From Paenibacillus polymyxa M1 (GTDB taxonomy: Bacteria > Bacillota > Bacilli > Paenibacillales > Paenibacillaceae), in assembly GCF_000237325.1 (NCBI RefSeq), contig NC_017542.1, positions 4,778,501 through 4,842,500 of the forward strand: a stretch of DNA of 64,000 bases, given 5' to 3'. Shown one piece after another: positions 1 to 11,378 of this stretch. The number at the start of each line of letters is the position of its first letter. Position 1 is the first letter of the stretch. Under the pieces are notes generated by a model. That model searched no databases, had not been told where the DNA came from, and saw nothing but the letters and a program-made list of their open reading frames with translations. The position numbers and the translations under genes are program-made.

Positions 1-538
1 ATGTCCAAGCCTCTTCAGCTTTGACTGGCGGCAAGGCAACACCAGCCTCATCAAACAAATCCTTGTTGTAATAAAGCGCAAAGGCTTCCTCCGTCACCTT
101 GACCCCTGCCACTTTATCCTTATCCCAATAGATAACTGAATTAGGAATGAGGCTTTCCTTCGTTAGCTCCTTATCCTCCTTCAAAAATTCATTTAAATTA
201 TATAGTTTGCCTTGTTCAGCCCATTGCAGAGCCTGTGCTTTATAAATAGGAAATACATCTGGTGCCTGGTTGGCGGCAAACATCGTCGTTAATTTAGTTA
301 CGTAATCCCCGGGGATGTGCATATAGTTGATTTTGATCCACGGATATTTCTCTGTGAATTTTTTGGCAATCTCCTGCTGAACCTTCTTTTCATTGGTGCT
401 CCCCCAGCTGGCATAGGTCAGTGTCACTTGCTCGTGCCCCTGCAAATCTACTGGCTTGCTGCTCTCATTTGAACTACAGGCTGACATAAGTCCAACGATC
501 AAGCACATGCAGACGATCCATAACTTTCGTTTTAACAT
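1..538 (-). CDS. ABC transporter sugar-binding lipoprotein (partial)
   Basis: This is the N-terminal part of a family 1 extracellular solute-binding protein; the C-terminus lies beyond the window edge. It begins MLKRKLWIVCMCLIVG and has a lipobox (LMSAC) near residue 21, so it should be a lipoprotein on the outer face of the membrane that delivers a sugar to an ABC importer. The next stretch (VTLTYASWGS, later YYNKDLFDEAG) is typical of carbohydrate-binding members. The YesM/YesN-type pair upstream on the same strand is the usual regulator of such importers, and a CcpA site lies just upstream. The ligand cannot be told from this fragment. Confidence 0.85.
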   Translation of the reverse strand, partial: MLKRKLWIVCMCLIVGLMSACSSNESSKPVDLQGHEQVTLTYASWGSTNEKKVQQEIAKKFTEKYPWIKINYMHIPGDYVTKLTTMFAANQAPDVFPIYKAQALQWAEQGKLYNLNEFLKEDKELTKESLIPNSVIYWDKDKVAGVKVTEEAFALYYNKDLFDEAGVALPPVKAEEAWT

Positions 539-603
539 GAGTAGCGCCCCCAAACCGTTTATTTTTATCTTTTCGTTTGTTGCTTCGTCACTAAATCCAT
601 TCT

Positions 604-618
604 AGCAAACGCTTACAT
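604..618 (-). promoter_or_regulatory. cre (CcpA) site upstream of the solute-binding protein
   Basis: Read on the minus strand, ATGTAAGCGTTTGCT matches the cre consensus WTGNAANCGNWNNCW at every fixed position. It lies between the sensor kinase stop and the binding-protein start, so catabolite repression of the importer is likely. Confidence 0.7.
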
Positions 619-635
619 TTTGAAAAGTCGTACTC

Positions 636-2480
636 TCATTGGATTGGTGTCATTTGATTAGATCTATGCGTTTCTCCGATTCGGATCAGGACAATTGTTC
701 CCTTGCCTTCTGACGAGTGGAGTGCAACCCCATATAACAGCCGCACTCTTCTGTCTACATTTTTAATGCCTGTTGACCGGATTTCTCCAGCTTGAATTCG
801 GCGTATATGATCTTCTTGAATTCCTAATCCATTATCCTCGACTTTAAAACACACCAATTGCGTTTCGATCCAGGCTGTGATCTTAATCTGACCGCCTGAT
901 TCCATTTCGGCGAAACCGTGAATAATTGAATTCTCCACAAAAGGCTGCAAGAAGAGTTTGGGAACCTCCATCTGAAGCAAAATGGGATCAATATCATATT
1001 CCACCGTGAACTTGTTCTCAAAGCGATTTTGCATAATGTAAATGTATTTTTCCAGCCAATTCAGATCGGTTTCCAGGCTCCATGTATCATTTTTGTTTCG
1101 AGTCGTAATTTGCAGCATTTCCGCCAGACTAATGATCAATTGGCCCAGTTCCTGTTGTTTATGCTCTAGTGCGATCCAATACATTGTCGTTAAGGTGTTA
1201 TACAAAAAATGGGGATTAAGCTGTAAATTAAGTGCCATTAACTCCGACTCTTTAGCTCGCAGACGTGATTTGTAATTTTCTTCGATCAAATCTTTAATTT
1301 TCTCATTCATTTGATTAAATCGGATCACCAGGTCCCCCAATTCATCATAGCCACGTTCAGGAATTCGAATATCAAAATCTCCCTTCTCCATTACCTTCAT
1401 CGCCTGTTTCATATCTGTAATGGGCTTACTGATGTATACAGACAGCAAATAAGCAAGGATAACAGCAATGAGCATCATAATGCCTAAAAAAAACAAGGTG
1501 TAGGTACGAATCGTTGACAGATGTCCCAGTACATCTTCCATGGGAATGGCTATATACGATACCCAGCCCGTCGTCTTCATCGCTTCGTAAACCAGTAATA
1601 TGCTTTGACCCTTAACGTTTACCATTTTCGTCCCTTGTTCCGAAGTAATGGCCTTCTTCAGCCAATCTGCCACCGGCTCCCCCGCTTGTTGCTGTCGATC
1701 TGAACTCATGACTATCCCATTGTTATCGTGAATCATACCGTAGGATAGATGTGCAAATCCGCTGCGGGCTGCATAATCTTCAAAACCGACCTTTAGCAAA
1801 TCAGGCCGGAAATTCAATATAAGTATAGGCTTTTCCTTGCCTTCAGGAAGCGTATGAAAGGTTCCAGCATCATCTAATGCAGTCAAATGAAGCTGCTTAA
1901 CCACAGCAAATAAAGAACTAAAATCATAGGAACCTTGTTTTAAATCCTGCTGATGAAAGGTGTCGGCATACGAATAGGCAGGAATCCACTTGGTAGCCCC
2001 CTCTGCTTGCACCGCTGTTGTCGCCAAGGGAGAAGAATAAAACGGCTGAACGGGAATATACATCCGCTCTGTACTTCCGTATGCATACTTTTGCGTCATA
2101 ATTTGAGAAGCGTATACTTCCTCCATATTGCCAAAGTATCTGTACAAAATTTTCGTAATACTGCGATCAGTTCGTAAAAGCGATGAAGAATCCGTAGTAT
2201 CCACGTCTGTAATGGTCTGTAGAAGGTCATGATCAATTGGAATCATATCTACGGTTTTTTGAATAGCTGTCAGCTTGTTATCCAGCAGCTGGTTATTACT
2301 TCGAAGTACACTTGTAACACTATCTGTTACGTTTGCAGTAATATTCCGCGCACTAGTTTCGAAGTAGACAAAGCCCAGGATCAAAACGATAAAACCAGAC
2401 AACAAAAAATAGGACAGCATCAACTTCGTACGAAAGCTACTGTCCAAAAATTTTTGATATATATATTTGACTCGGCGCAT
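636..2480 (-). CDS. YesM/LytS-type sensor histidine kinase
   Basis: A 614-residue membrane sensor kinase. It has a transmembrane helix near residues 18-40, an extracellular sensor domain to about 320, a second helix near 325-347, a HAMP domain, then the His_kinase domain with phospho-accepting His424 in LNPHFLYNTL and a C-terminal HATPase (VEDNGLGI). This architecture is that of YesM-type kinases, which sense extracellular saccharides and control nearby sugar importers. The start has a good ribosome site (AAAGGAAGG). The response regulator is immediately upstream, 23 bp away, and the binding protein follows, so the three form one functional unit. Confidence 0.92.
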   Translation of the reverse strand: MRRVKYIYQKFLDSSFRTKLMLSYFLLSGFIVLILGFVYFETSARNITANVTDSVTSVLRSNNQLLDNKLTAIQKTVDMIPIDHDLLQTITDVDTTDSSSLLRTDRSITKILYRYFGNMEEVYASQIMTQKYAYGSTERMYIPVQPFYSSPLATTAVQAEGATKWIPAYSYADTFHQQDLKQGSYDFSSLFAVVKQLHLTALDDAGTFHTLPEGKEKPILILNFRPDLLKVGFEDYAARSGFAHLSYGMIHDNNGIVMSSDRQQQAGEPVADWLKKAITSEQGTKMVNVKGQSILLVYEAMKTTGWVSYIAIPMEDVLGHLSTIRTYTLFFLGIMMLIAVILAYLLSVYISKPITDMKQAMKVMEKGDFDIRIPERGYDELGDLVIRFNQMNEKIKDLIEENYKSRLRAKESELMALNLQLNPHFLYNTLTTMYWIALEHKQQELGQLIISLAEMLQITTRNKNDTWSLETDLNWLEKYIYIMQNRFENKFTVEYDIDPILLQMEVPKLFLQPFVENSIIHGFAEMESGGQIKITAWIETQLVCFKVEDNGLGIQEDHIRRIQAGEIRSTGIKNVDRRVRLLYGVALHSSEGKGTIVLIRIGETHRSNQMTPIQ

Positions 2481-2503
2481 TGTACCTTCCTTTCACCTAA
2501 CGA

Positions 2504-4099
2504 TTAATTGAATTTTCTGCGAAATTCTTCAGGTGTGTGCTTTACGTTTTTTTTGAACACTTTAAAGAAGTATTTGATATCTTTATAACCAACCTGTCTA
2601 CTAATTTCTGCGACCTTGGCGTCTGTATGCAGCAGTAAGTGCTGAGCCTTTTGCATTCTGAGCTTCACCATATATTCCGTGAACGAGAGCCCAAAATAGT
2701 TTTTGAACAGAATGCTAAAATAGGACGCATTATAGTGAAAGCGCCGGGCCACAATCTCCAGACTTAGGTCTTCATGTAGATGTGTATCCAGAAATTCCTT
2801 GCATTTTTTCATGATAGGTTCACCTTTGGAGCTGCCGTCAAGCTCAAGAATCAGCTCTTTTAACCATGCTGCAATACGATCCTCAAGATTCTGAAGACAT
2901 GTGGCCTCTTCGACAGCTCGGTTCAACTGTTCCGAGTAACGTGAGTAGGCTTCCTCACTCCACCCTATATTTAACCGTGGTAAACTAACTAGGAGAAGGT
3001 GTATTAATTTAGCTTTAAGCGCATCAGGTGGAGGGTACCCTTGCGTCATTCGTCCAATGAAATGTTGTACCCATTCCAATAGCTGATCGGGCTTTCCATT
3101 GGAGATAGCGCTTTCAACGAATTTTAGAAAGGCTATTTGTTCATGAGTGCTCAATTCCTGTACCGGCTGGTCATCATCTGAAGCGACAAGGTTCAAACAT
3201 CTGATGTGAGGTGTATAAAAACGCATGGAGATCAGGCGAACAGCCCTTTCGTGAGATGGGCTTATTTGCATTTCATCAAAATCAAAAGGCTGACCCCAAG
3301 CAAACCAAATGGAGATAGCTTGCTGCTGCTCCAACTTTTTCAGACCAGCTTGAAGTGCACCTTTGGCCTCCTTGCCTTCAGTCCTGTCTCTCCAATTCAC
3401 CACGGCGATCATATGGTCTTTATGGACTTCAAGTGGGAACACGACAGAAGACGCCCAAGGCCGCAATATTTCAACAACCGTGTTTTGTAGCTTAGAATCC
3501 CACATATAAATATCCTCTGGGCGGGATGCAGATGCCCCCAATGCGAGAACTTCACCTACCCCCTGCCACCCAAAGTGACTTTTTAATAGGCTTTTCTCGT
3601 TCGACTGCAACTTGTCTGTCACGCATCTGCTAAACAAATGCTCCACAAATGCAGGCATGCTCTGCTCGATTTGATTTAACGCTGTTCGATTTTCACCGAG
3701 TACTTCCTGCTCCTCTAGAATGATCTTCTCCATGTGTTGAATCACTTCAATAAGCTTCTGTGATTGCACCGGTTTTACCAAATAATCATTCGCTCCGTAT
3801 CGTACCGCCTGCTGTGCATAGCTAAATTCCTGGTAGACTGTCACTAAAATAACTTTGGTCTCATGCTGACCCGATGTCCTCAATTGTTGAAGATATTCAA
3901 TCCCGTTCATAATCGGCATCTGAATATCTGTAAAAACGATCTGGATCGGTTGGGATAATGAAATGTTTAAAGCATCTTTCCCGTTCTTGGCTTCCCAAAC
4001 CTCGTATTCTGGACGTAAATCCCGGACCATGGCAGCCAACCCACGGCGCTGCCTAGTTTCATCATCTACAACCAGCACTCCCAGCGGGATAGAATTCAC
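2504..4099 (-). CDS. YesN-type response regulator with AraC DNA-binding domain
   Basis: A 531-residue response regulator. The receiver domain (residues 5-125) has phospho-acceptor Asp58 in VFTDIQMP and conserved Lys in VKPVQ. A long unassigned middle region follows, then two AraC-type helix-turn-helix motifs in the last 100 residues (LSLEIVARRFHYNASYFS and VAEISRQVGYKDIKYF). The start is GTG behind GGAGGGGA. It pairs with the YesM-type kinase just downstream and probably activates the solute-binding protein operon. Confidence 0.92.
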   Translation of the reverse strand: MNSIPLGVLVVDDETRQRRGLAAMVRDLRPEYEVWEAKNGKDALNISLSQPIQIVFTDIQMPIMNGIEYLQQLRTSGQHETKVILVTVYQEFSYAQQAVRYGANDYLVKPVQSQKLIEVIQHMEKIILEEQEVLGENRTALNQIEQSMPAFVEHLFSRCVTDKLQSNEKSLLKSHFGWQGVGEVLALGASASRPEDIYMWDSKLQNTVVEILRPWASSVVFPLEVHKDHMIAVVNWRDRTEGKEAKGALQAGLKKLEQQQAISIWFAWGQPFDFDEMQISPSHERAVRLISMRFYTPHIRCLNLVASDDDQPVQELSTHEQIAFLKFVESAISNGKPDQLLEWVQHFIGRMTQGYPPPDALKAKLIHLLLVSLPRLNIGWSEEAYSRYSEQLNRAVEEATCLQNLEDRIAAWLKELILELDGSSKGEPIMKKCKEFLDTHLHEDLSLEIVARRFHYNASYFSILFKNYFGLSFTEYMVKLRMQKAQHLLLHTDAKVAEISRQVGYKDIKYFFKVFKKNVKHTPEEFRRKFN

Positions 4100-4169
4100 T
4101 GACTCCCCTCCTGTCGATCTTATACACGTATGTTTTTTTCAGTATAACACTTACAGGCGGGGACCCATC

Positions 4170-4859
4170 CTATTTTCTTTTTCGTTTCATACTACGAATG
4201 GTCGTTTTCGTTGCCTGATCCACCCGGTATGATTCTGTGATTTTTTGCAGAGCCTTGTTGAAAGTAAAATCGTCTAATGCATTATGACTTAAATACGCCA
4301 TCGTTACCTCAGGCAGCTTGATATAACAGATAGATATAGCCCAGGCTACCGCCATTTGTACATAATAATCCTCACGATGGGTCTGATCTAGCAAAGTAAG
4401 CACCCGGTTAATATACTGTTCTTCAATATAAAAATTCAGCAGCATAACCACCCCAAACCGAATTTCATATTCTTTCTTAGAGAACAGATAGGGCTGAATA
4501 AAATCCCATACTTTTTCTTTATGTTGTTTCGTGATTTTCAATCCGGCACAGAAACTATCGCATACGGACCAATTATCAATTTTAGGAACAAACTTGGCGG
4601 TATAACTCAAAACTTCCTCAATATCTGTTTTTACAGAACCAATCACCATACCTTGCAGCATCACTTCTTCAAAGTGCTCACTTTCGGCGGTCTCCAGATA
4701 AAGTCGCCAATCTCCTTTGGCAATATCTTGAGCCAGCTTACGCAGCACCGGCAGACGCACACCCAGCACATTATTAATCGTTGGCAGCAATGCAGCCGTA
4801 AATTTCTGAAAATCCGTATCCACTTGTGACAGTATCTGCTCTCTGATGGTCTTCTCCAT
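4170..4859 (-). CDS. DNA alkylation repair protein, AlkD-like HEAT-repeat glycosylase
   Basis: A 229-residue protein of the DNA alkylation repair (AlkC/AlkD-like) family, built from HEAT-like helical repeats that remove bulky or cationic alkylated bases without base flipping. Recognisable segments are GVRLPVLRKLAQDI near residue 30 and the WSVCDSFCAGL stretch in the middle. The start at 4859 is chosen because GGGAGTGG precedes it; a longer frame upstream has no ribosome site. It is the last gene of the adaA-led operon, 19 bp after the AlkA-like gene, so induction with the adaptive response is expected. Confidence 0.85.
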   Translation of the reverse strand: MEKTIREQILSQVDTDFQKFTAALLPTINNVLGVRLPVLRKLAQDIAKGDWRLYLETAESEHFEEVMLQGMVIGSVKTDIEEVLSYTAKFVPKIDNWSVCDSFCAGLKITKQHKEKVWDFIQPYLFSKKEYEIRFGVVMLLNFYIEEQYINRVLTLLDQTHREDYYVQMAVAWAISICYIKLPEVTMAYLSHNALDDFTFNKALQKITESYRVDQATKTTIRSMKRKRK

Positions 4860-4878
4860 ATTTTCCACTCCCTGTTTG

Positions 4879-5496
4879 TTAACGAAATGAAATGCTCCAC
4901 AAATAAATGGAAGCCACTGAACCATAAGGTGAATACACTCGGCGATACTCCTCAAATTGCTGCTTGGTCAGTGTATCTAAATGGTACAACTTCATCATTC
5001 CCCGCCGAATAGCCATATCGCCCCAACTGACGACGTCCGGACGTTCCATGCAATTAATCAGCATCATTTCAGCTGTCCAAGGGCCTATCCCTTGTAGCGA
5101 GGATAATTTCTGGATCACCTGTGTATCAGAAAGCTCATATAATTCCTGTAAATCCAACAATCCCTGCTCGATCGTTTGGGCTATATTCAGGATACATGCT
5201 GCTTTTTTCATGGTTATGCCACAGCTTTGAATTTCCTGAGCCGTCTGAACGGCTATATTTTGCGGAGTGATCGCGCCTAATTTCTCCTGCATCCTTGTCC
5301 ATATGGTCTGAACCGCCTTGGCCGAAATAAGCTGCCCCACAATCGCATGAACAAGCGCTGCAAACAGGTCGGGAATGATTACGCGTTCTACCTTGCCCAT
5401 TTGCGTTATAGCGGCACCAAGTACGGTATCTACCGTTTTCAGGTAGTTGATTTCCTTTTCTCCATAGTCAAAGTTTTTGGTCATGACCGTTTCCAT
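4879..5496 (-). CDS. DNA-3-methyladenine glycosylase II (AlkA-like, HhH-GPD)
   Basis: A 205-residue HhH-GPD glycosylase that excises alkylated bases. The helix-hairpin-helix reads LQGIGPWTAEMML (residues 134-146) and the catalytic Asp is D160 in SWGDMAIRRG. It is shorter than E. coli AlkA because it lacks that protein's N-terminal domain, as many Bacillales members do. The ATG at 5496 is preferred over one 30 bases upstream because GGGGAGCGGGAG lies just before it. It sits between the SplB-like and AlkD-like genes in the alkylation operon. Confidence 0.9.
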   Translation of the reverse strand: METVMTKNFDYGEKEINYLKTVDTVLGAAITQMGKVERVIIPDLFAALVHAIVGQLISAKAVQTIWTRMQEKLGAITPQNIAVQTAQEIQSCGITMKKAACILNIAQTIEQGLLDLQELYELSDTQVIQKLSSLQGIGPWTAEMMLINCMERPDVVSWGDMAIRRGMMKLYHLDTLTKQQFEEYRRVYSPYGSVASIYLWSISFR

Positions 5497-5558
5497 TCGT
5501 TCTCCCGCTCCCCTTGTATGGTACACTCTTCATTTTAATTGCATAGGCTGCTTTCATA

Positions 5559-6374
5559 TCAGGGCTCAAATCCTTCTTTGCTCACATAGAGCTGTTCTTC
5601 GGGAAAAACATGAAGAAAACGCTCATAAACCGCCTTATAGGCGGCAGGGTGATACCATTCTTCCAGCCCCAATGACTCGTACAGCGCACCAATGTTCAAG
5701 CTGCGCGTCCGCCTTCCCCCGCTGCCGTCTCCCATAAAATAATCATCAATACAGACACGGTTGACCAGAGGCACAAGCTTGTCTGCAAAATGCTCACTGC
5801 TTGGCAGCATCGGAGCAATAGTAGCTTGCGTCGGCACACCTGCCTCTTTTAAAAGTTGCAGCGTTTGGAGACGAGCCTGGATGGGAGGAGCTTCCGGAGT
5901 GAAATGTTTGCGTATATCCTCACGGTCTGTTTCTACCGTGATACTCACACGTACACGTTCCTTCAATTGGAGCAATAAATCAACATCTCGTCGTACAAGC
6001 GGACTACGCGTCTGTACAAAGAGAAAATCTGGCGGATCTTCCACCATCACTTCCAGCAGAGATCGGGTCACCTCTTCCTTGTACTCGGCCGGCTGATAAG
6101 GGTCAGTGCTTGACGACATAAAAATCGTGACTTTCCCTCTAGATTGGGCCCTGCGAAGCTCCTTGCGAAGAATATCTGCCGCCTCTTTTTTAATATCAAC
6201 CCATGTTCCCCAGGCTTCCCTCCGAAACGTAGAGACTGGCAATTGGCGTACATAACAATACGAGCAACCAAAGGTACAGCCGGTATACGGGTTCAACGAG
6301 TGTGTATACCCTGACAAGAAGCCGGTTCCTTTATTCAATAGAGTCTTGGGAGATTTGTAATACTCATTTTTCAT
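5559..6374 (-). CDS. Radical SAM protein, SplB/COG1533-like
   Basis: A 271-residue radical SAM enzyme with the cluster-binding CX3CX2C at C33, C37 and C40 (GCTFGCSYC). The family includes spore photoproduct lyase, which reverses thymine dimers, but this protein is shorter than true SplB and belongs to the broad uncharacterised COG1533 group. The ATG at 6374 has GAGG six bases upstream; a GTG four codons earlier overlaps that ribosome site and is less likely. It lies 14 bp after ogt inside an operon of four alkylation-repair genes, which suggests a role in DNA or nucleotide repair. Its substrate is unknown. Confidence 0.85.
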   Translation of the reverse strand: MKNEYYKSPKTLLNKGTGFLSGYTHSLNPYTGCTFGCSYCYVRQLPVSTFRREAWGTWVDIKKEAADILRKELRRAQSRGKVTIFMSSSTDPYQPAEYKEEVTRSLLEVMVEDPPDFLFVQTRSPLVRRDVDLLLQLKERVRVSITVETDREDIRKHFTPEAPPIQARLQTLQLLKEAGVPTQATIAPMLPSSEHFADKLVPLVNRVCIDDYFMGDGSGGRRTRSLNIGALYESLGLEEWYHPAAYKAVYERFLHVFPEEQLYVSKEGFEP

Positions 6375-6388
6375 ACCTAACCTCACTA

Positions 6389-6922
6389 CTATATTGATTT
6401 GTGTGTGCGATTTTTTTCAAGCTGCAAAAGCTTCACCTTCATGTCCAGCCCCCCACGATACCCGGTCAAAGCTCCATTCTTACCAATGACCCGGTGACAA
6501 GGGATGGTGACCAAAATCGGATTAGCACCGATGGCAGAACCTACCGCACGAACAGAGTTCGGCTTTTGAATAGCGTTGGCAATATCTGAATAGGATTGTG
6601 TCTCCCCATACGGAATATTACACAGCGCGTTCCATACAGCCATTTGAAATGCAGTTCCATGAAAGTCAAAAGGGAATGTAAAATGTGTGCGCTCCCCTTG
6701 GAAATATTCAATCAACTCCTTGGCATAGAGCTGTAAAACGATATCCTCTTCAACTAAAGGACTGTCGGGAAATCGACTTCCTGCCCATGTTATCAATTCC
6801 TCTACAGGTTGATTAAGCGAACCGACATAACATAATCCTTCCGATGTAGCTGCAATATATAAATTCCAATCCTCGTGCGTCAATAATGACCAATAGATCG
6901 TTTTATTCATTTGATGTACCAT
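6389..6922 (-). CDS. ogt: Methylated-DNA--protein-cysteine S-methyltransferase
   Basis: A 177-residue suicide methyltransferase that takes methyl groups from O6-methylguanine and O4-methylthymine. The acceptor is Cys142 in the signature TIPCHRVIG, and a typical winged-helix segment (GTAFQMAVWNAL, then IPYGETQSYSDIA) precedes it. The start at 6922 has AAAAGGAGGT seven bases upstream and overlaps the end of adaA by 20 bases, so translation is probably coupled. The arrangement parallels the adaA-adaB operon of Bacillus subtilis. Confidence 0.93.
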   Translation of the reverse strand: MVHQMNKTIYWSLLTHEDWNLYIAATSEGLCYVGSLNQPVEELITWAGSRFPDSPLVEEDIVLQLYAKELIEYFQGERTHFTFPFDFHGTAFQMAVWNALCNIPYGETQSYSDIANAIQKPNSVRAVGSAIGANPILVTIPCHRVIGKNGALTGYRGGLDMKVKLLQLEKNRTHKSI

Positions 6923-7508
6923 GCTGTGTACCTCCTTTTTGAGTTGCTTTGGATTCGAGTTGGCGATACTGCAACGGGGTGTAACCTGTATTCTTTTTAA
7001 ACAACGTAATAAAGTAAGGGATATTGGACAGACCTACGTTCTCCCCCACTTCCGCAACAGATTGATGTGAGCAAATAAGCAGCTTCTTCGCTTGTTTCAA
7101 CCTAGTACGCTGTATATATTCCATCGGAGTGACATGCATGATTCGCTTGAAGGTACGATGTAAATGATACGGGCTTCCATGACTTATCTCTGCCAGGACG
7201 TGCAATGTTAAGTCCTTCATATAGTTCGAATCTACGTATTCTGCAACTCCTGCGATCCAGTCGTGATCAGGCAATCGTTGTCCTGTCGGTTTACATCTTT
7301 TACACGGACGAAAATGCTCAGCCAAAGCCTGCTCTGCTGATGTAAATAAACGGATGTTCTCTCTTTTAGGAGGTCGGGATTTGCAGGAGGGGCGACAAAA
7401 TATTTTCGTTGTCTTCACAGCATACAAAAATACCCCGTCATAAGACTTGTCATTTTCTACAATAGCTCTCCACTTTTCGTCTGTTATGGATAAATCGGAT
7501 GTGCTCAT
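6903..7508 (-). CDS. adaA: Ada-type methylphosphotriester-DNA methyltransferase/activator
   Basis: A 201-residue regulator. The N-terminal Ada zinc domain has its four Cys at 38, 42, 69 and 72 (FCRPSC and RPCKRC); Cys38 is expected to accept a methyl group from backbone methylphosphotriesters. A C-terminal AraC-type DNA-binding domain follows from about residue 85 (AEISHGSPYHLHRTFKRI). Methylation turns the family into an activator of its own operon. A good ribosome site (GAGAGGGG) precedes the ATG. The promoter has a clear -10 (TATAAT at 7552-7557) but no good -35, as expected for an activator-dependent promoter. Confidence 0.92.
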   Translation of the reverse strand: MSTSDLSITDEKWRAIVENDKSYDGVFLYAVKTTKIFCRPSCKSRPPKRENIRLFTSAEQALAEHFRPCKRCKPTGQRLPDHDWIAGVAEYVDSNYMKDLTLHVLAEISHGSPYHLHRTFKRIMHVTPMEYIQRTRLKQAKKLLICSHQSVAEVGENVGLSNIPYFITLFKKNTGYTPLQYRQLESKATQKGGTQHGTSNE

Positions 7509-7610
7509 GTTAATCCCCTCTCTTGTGCAATGTCCCCTTCCTCATATCCAAATTATAAACTAAATAGTGAACATATGTACCCCTCCTGGAATGTAAAAGC
7601 AAGATAACGA

Positions 7611-7640
7611 AAAAAAGTGACTCCGCGCGGAGCCACCTTT
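7611..7640 (-). terminator. Rho-independent terminator after the symporter gene
   Basis: A GC-rich inverted repeat GTGGCTCC-GCGC-GGAGTCAC is followed on the minus strand by seven T. It ends the symporter transcript and insulates adaA. Confidence 0.85.
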
Positions 7641-7661
7641 GATTTTAGTTCTCTATCTTAT

Positions 7662-9176
7662 TTAGGCTTGCAGCTTACCGGGTTCAACCGTAATCTTCGT
7701 CTCATCTGAAGGATGCTGATATGCCTGTGACCAATAATCTGCATTTGAAATTCCCGCCTGCTTCGGGTCAAATACCGGGTCTAGCCCTTGGCGCCGTTGC
7801 CGCTCGTAATCCTTAAGCACGAGAAGCGCAGGCTTGGCCAAAAGGATCATAGCAATCAGATTCACCCACATCATAATACCGACCCCCATATCCCCCAGTG
7901 TCCACGCCAACGCAGATTCCTTGACGACCGTTCCATAAAAGGTCGAACCCAGAATAACCAACTTTAACAGGAACATAGGCCATCTGGCTTTACGGTCGGC
8001 AACCAGGTAGGCCATATTGGTTTCAGCGATGTAATAATAGGCGATAATGGTGGTAAAGGCGAAAAAGAACAAGGTTATGGACAAGAGGCTTGATCCGAAA
8101 CCCGGGAATACCGATTCAATAGCAGCCTGTGTATATTGTGTTCCTTCTTCAACACCCGGGAGATGCTGCACAATATAACCCCCACCCGGTCCCTTCACGT
8201 TGTACATCCCTGTAAACAAGACCATGAAAGCCGTGGACGTACAGACTAAAAAAGTATCTACATACACGGAAAATGCTTGAACCAGCCCCTGTTTTGCTGG
8301 ATGGGACACTTCTGCGGCTGCTGCCGGATGCGCACCAGAACCTTGTCCCGCTTCATTCGAATAAATGCCTCGTTTTACCCCCCAGGCAATGGCTGTCCCT
8401 GCTATACCACCGAACACTGAATCGATACCGAAGGCACTGCGAAAAATAAGGGTAAATACATCGGGAAGCGCAGTAATGTTCGTCACCATAATATAGAAAG
8501 AGACAAGGATGTAGCCAAGTGCCATGAAGGGTATGACTACCTGTGCCACATTGGCAATTCTTTTTACACCACCAAATATGATAAGCGCCAGCAACACGAC
8601 AACTACTATCCCGGAAACCTTCATATCCATACCAAACGAATTATGAAAAGCTACCGCAATCGAATTCGATTGAGTTCCCGGCAACAGTAAACACATAGCG
8701 ACCAACGCTACAACTGCGAAAATAACCGCAAACCATTTTAAGCCTGTCCCTTTTTCAATATAAAAGGCCGGGCCGCCTCGATACTGACCATCACGCTTTA
8801 CCTTATAGATCTGAGCCAGTGTAGATTCAACAAACGCAGTGGCCGATCCGATAAAAGCCATGACCCACATCCAAAATATTGCCCCAGGTCCCCCCATACC
8901 GACTGCCAATGCAATCCCAGCAATATTTCCCGTCCCTACACGTCCCGATAGCGCCATCGTAAAGGCTTGAAAAGAAGAAACGCCTGCCTCTGAACTTTTT
9001 CCTTTAAAGACGAGGCGAATCATCTCTTTGAAATGTCTGATTTGCAGAAATCGAGTCATAATTGAAAATAATAGCCCCACGCTCAAACAGACATATACCA
9101 CAGGATTGCTCCAAATGACGCCATTTACTGCCTCTGCCCACTTCTCTAACATTCCTTGCATTTCCCCCTGATCCAT
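7662..9176 (-). CDS. Amino acid:sodium symporter (AGCS family)
   Basis: About 504 residues with roughly eleven hydrophobic membrane segments. The family pattern is clear: GRVGTGNIAGIALA near residue 95, VESTLAQIYK, and YSNEAGQGSGAHP near residue 275. AGCS carriers take up alanine or glycine with sodium. The exact start is uncertain: TTG at 9179, ATG at 9176 and ATG at 9158 are in frame and none has an ideal ribosome site. The gene stands alone, with terminators on both sides. Confidence 0.9.
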   Translation of the reverse strand: MDQGEMQGMLEKWAEAVNGVIWSNPVVYVCLSVGLLFSIMTRFLQIRHFKEMIRLVFKGKSSEAGVSSFQAFTMALSGRVGTGNIAGIALAVGMGGPGAIFWMWVMAFIGSATAFVESTLAQIYKVKRDGQYRGGPAFYIEKGTGLKWFAVIFAVVALVAMCLLLPGTQSNSIAVAFHNSFGMDMKVSGIVVVVLLALIIFGGVKRIANVAQVVIPFMALGYILVSFYIMVTNITALPDVFTLIFRSAFGIDSVFGGIAGTAIAWGVKRGIYSNEAGQGSGAHPAAAAEVSHPAKQGLVQAFSVYVDTFLVCTSTAFMVLFTGMYNVKGPGGGYIVQHLPGVEEGTQYTQAAIESVFPGFGSSLLSITLFFFAFTTIIAYYYIAETNMAYLVADRKARWPMFLLKLVILGSTFYGTVVKESALAWTLGDMGVGIMMWVNLIAMILLAKPALLVLKDYERQRRQGLDPVFDPKQAGISNADYWSQAYQHPSDETKITVEPGKLQA

Positions 9177-9318
9177 CAATTCATATTCAGTTAATGTTTT
9201 CAGAAAATTTTTTCATATTTACAAGAAATTATAGATTAGTTTTTACAACCGTACAAGCTAATTTAATTGACATATTGTCAATTACAAATCGACTTATCTG
9301 CTACCTGAAAGGACGACA

Positions 9319-9360
9319 AAAAAGCTCTGAGGACCCAAAAAAGTGGATCGTCAGAGCTTG
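9319..9360 (-). terminator. Terminator after the beta-glucoside PTS gene
   Basis: The inverted repeat AAGCTCTGA/TCAGAGCTT is followed by T residues on the minus strand, about 14 bases after the PTS gene stop. Confidence 0.8.
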
Positions 9361-9373
9361 GTCTTTAAGAAAT

Positions 9374-11281
<1,908 letters not shown>

Positions 11282-11312
11282 CTAAGGGGCTTTTTACCAT
11301 ATTTAGGCACAC

Positions 11313-11378
11313 AAAAAACCTAAGCCTTGAAAAATGGTGGGCACTTGAGTCCCGCAATTTTTCATGACTTAGGTTTTG
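11313..11378 (-). terminator. LicT-controlled leader terminator of bglP
   Basis: On the minus strand AAAACCTAAG pairs with CTTAGGTTTT around an internal AAAAATTG/CATTTTT pair and runs into T residues. Its upstream arm overlaps the last bases of the antiterminator target, so the two structures exclude each other, as known for LicT/SacY systems. Confidence 0.85.
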
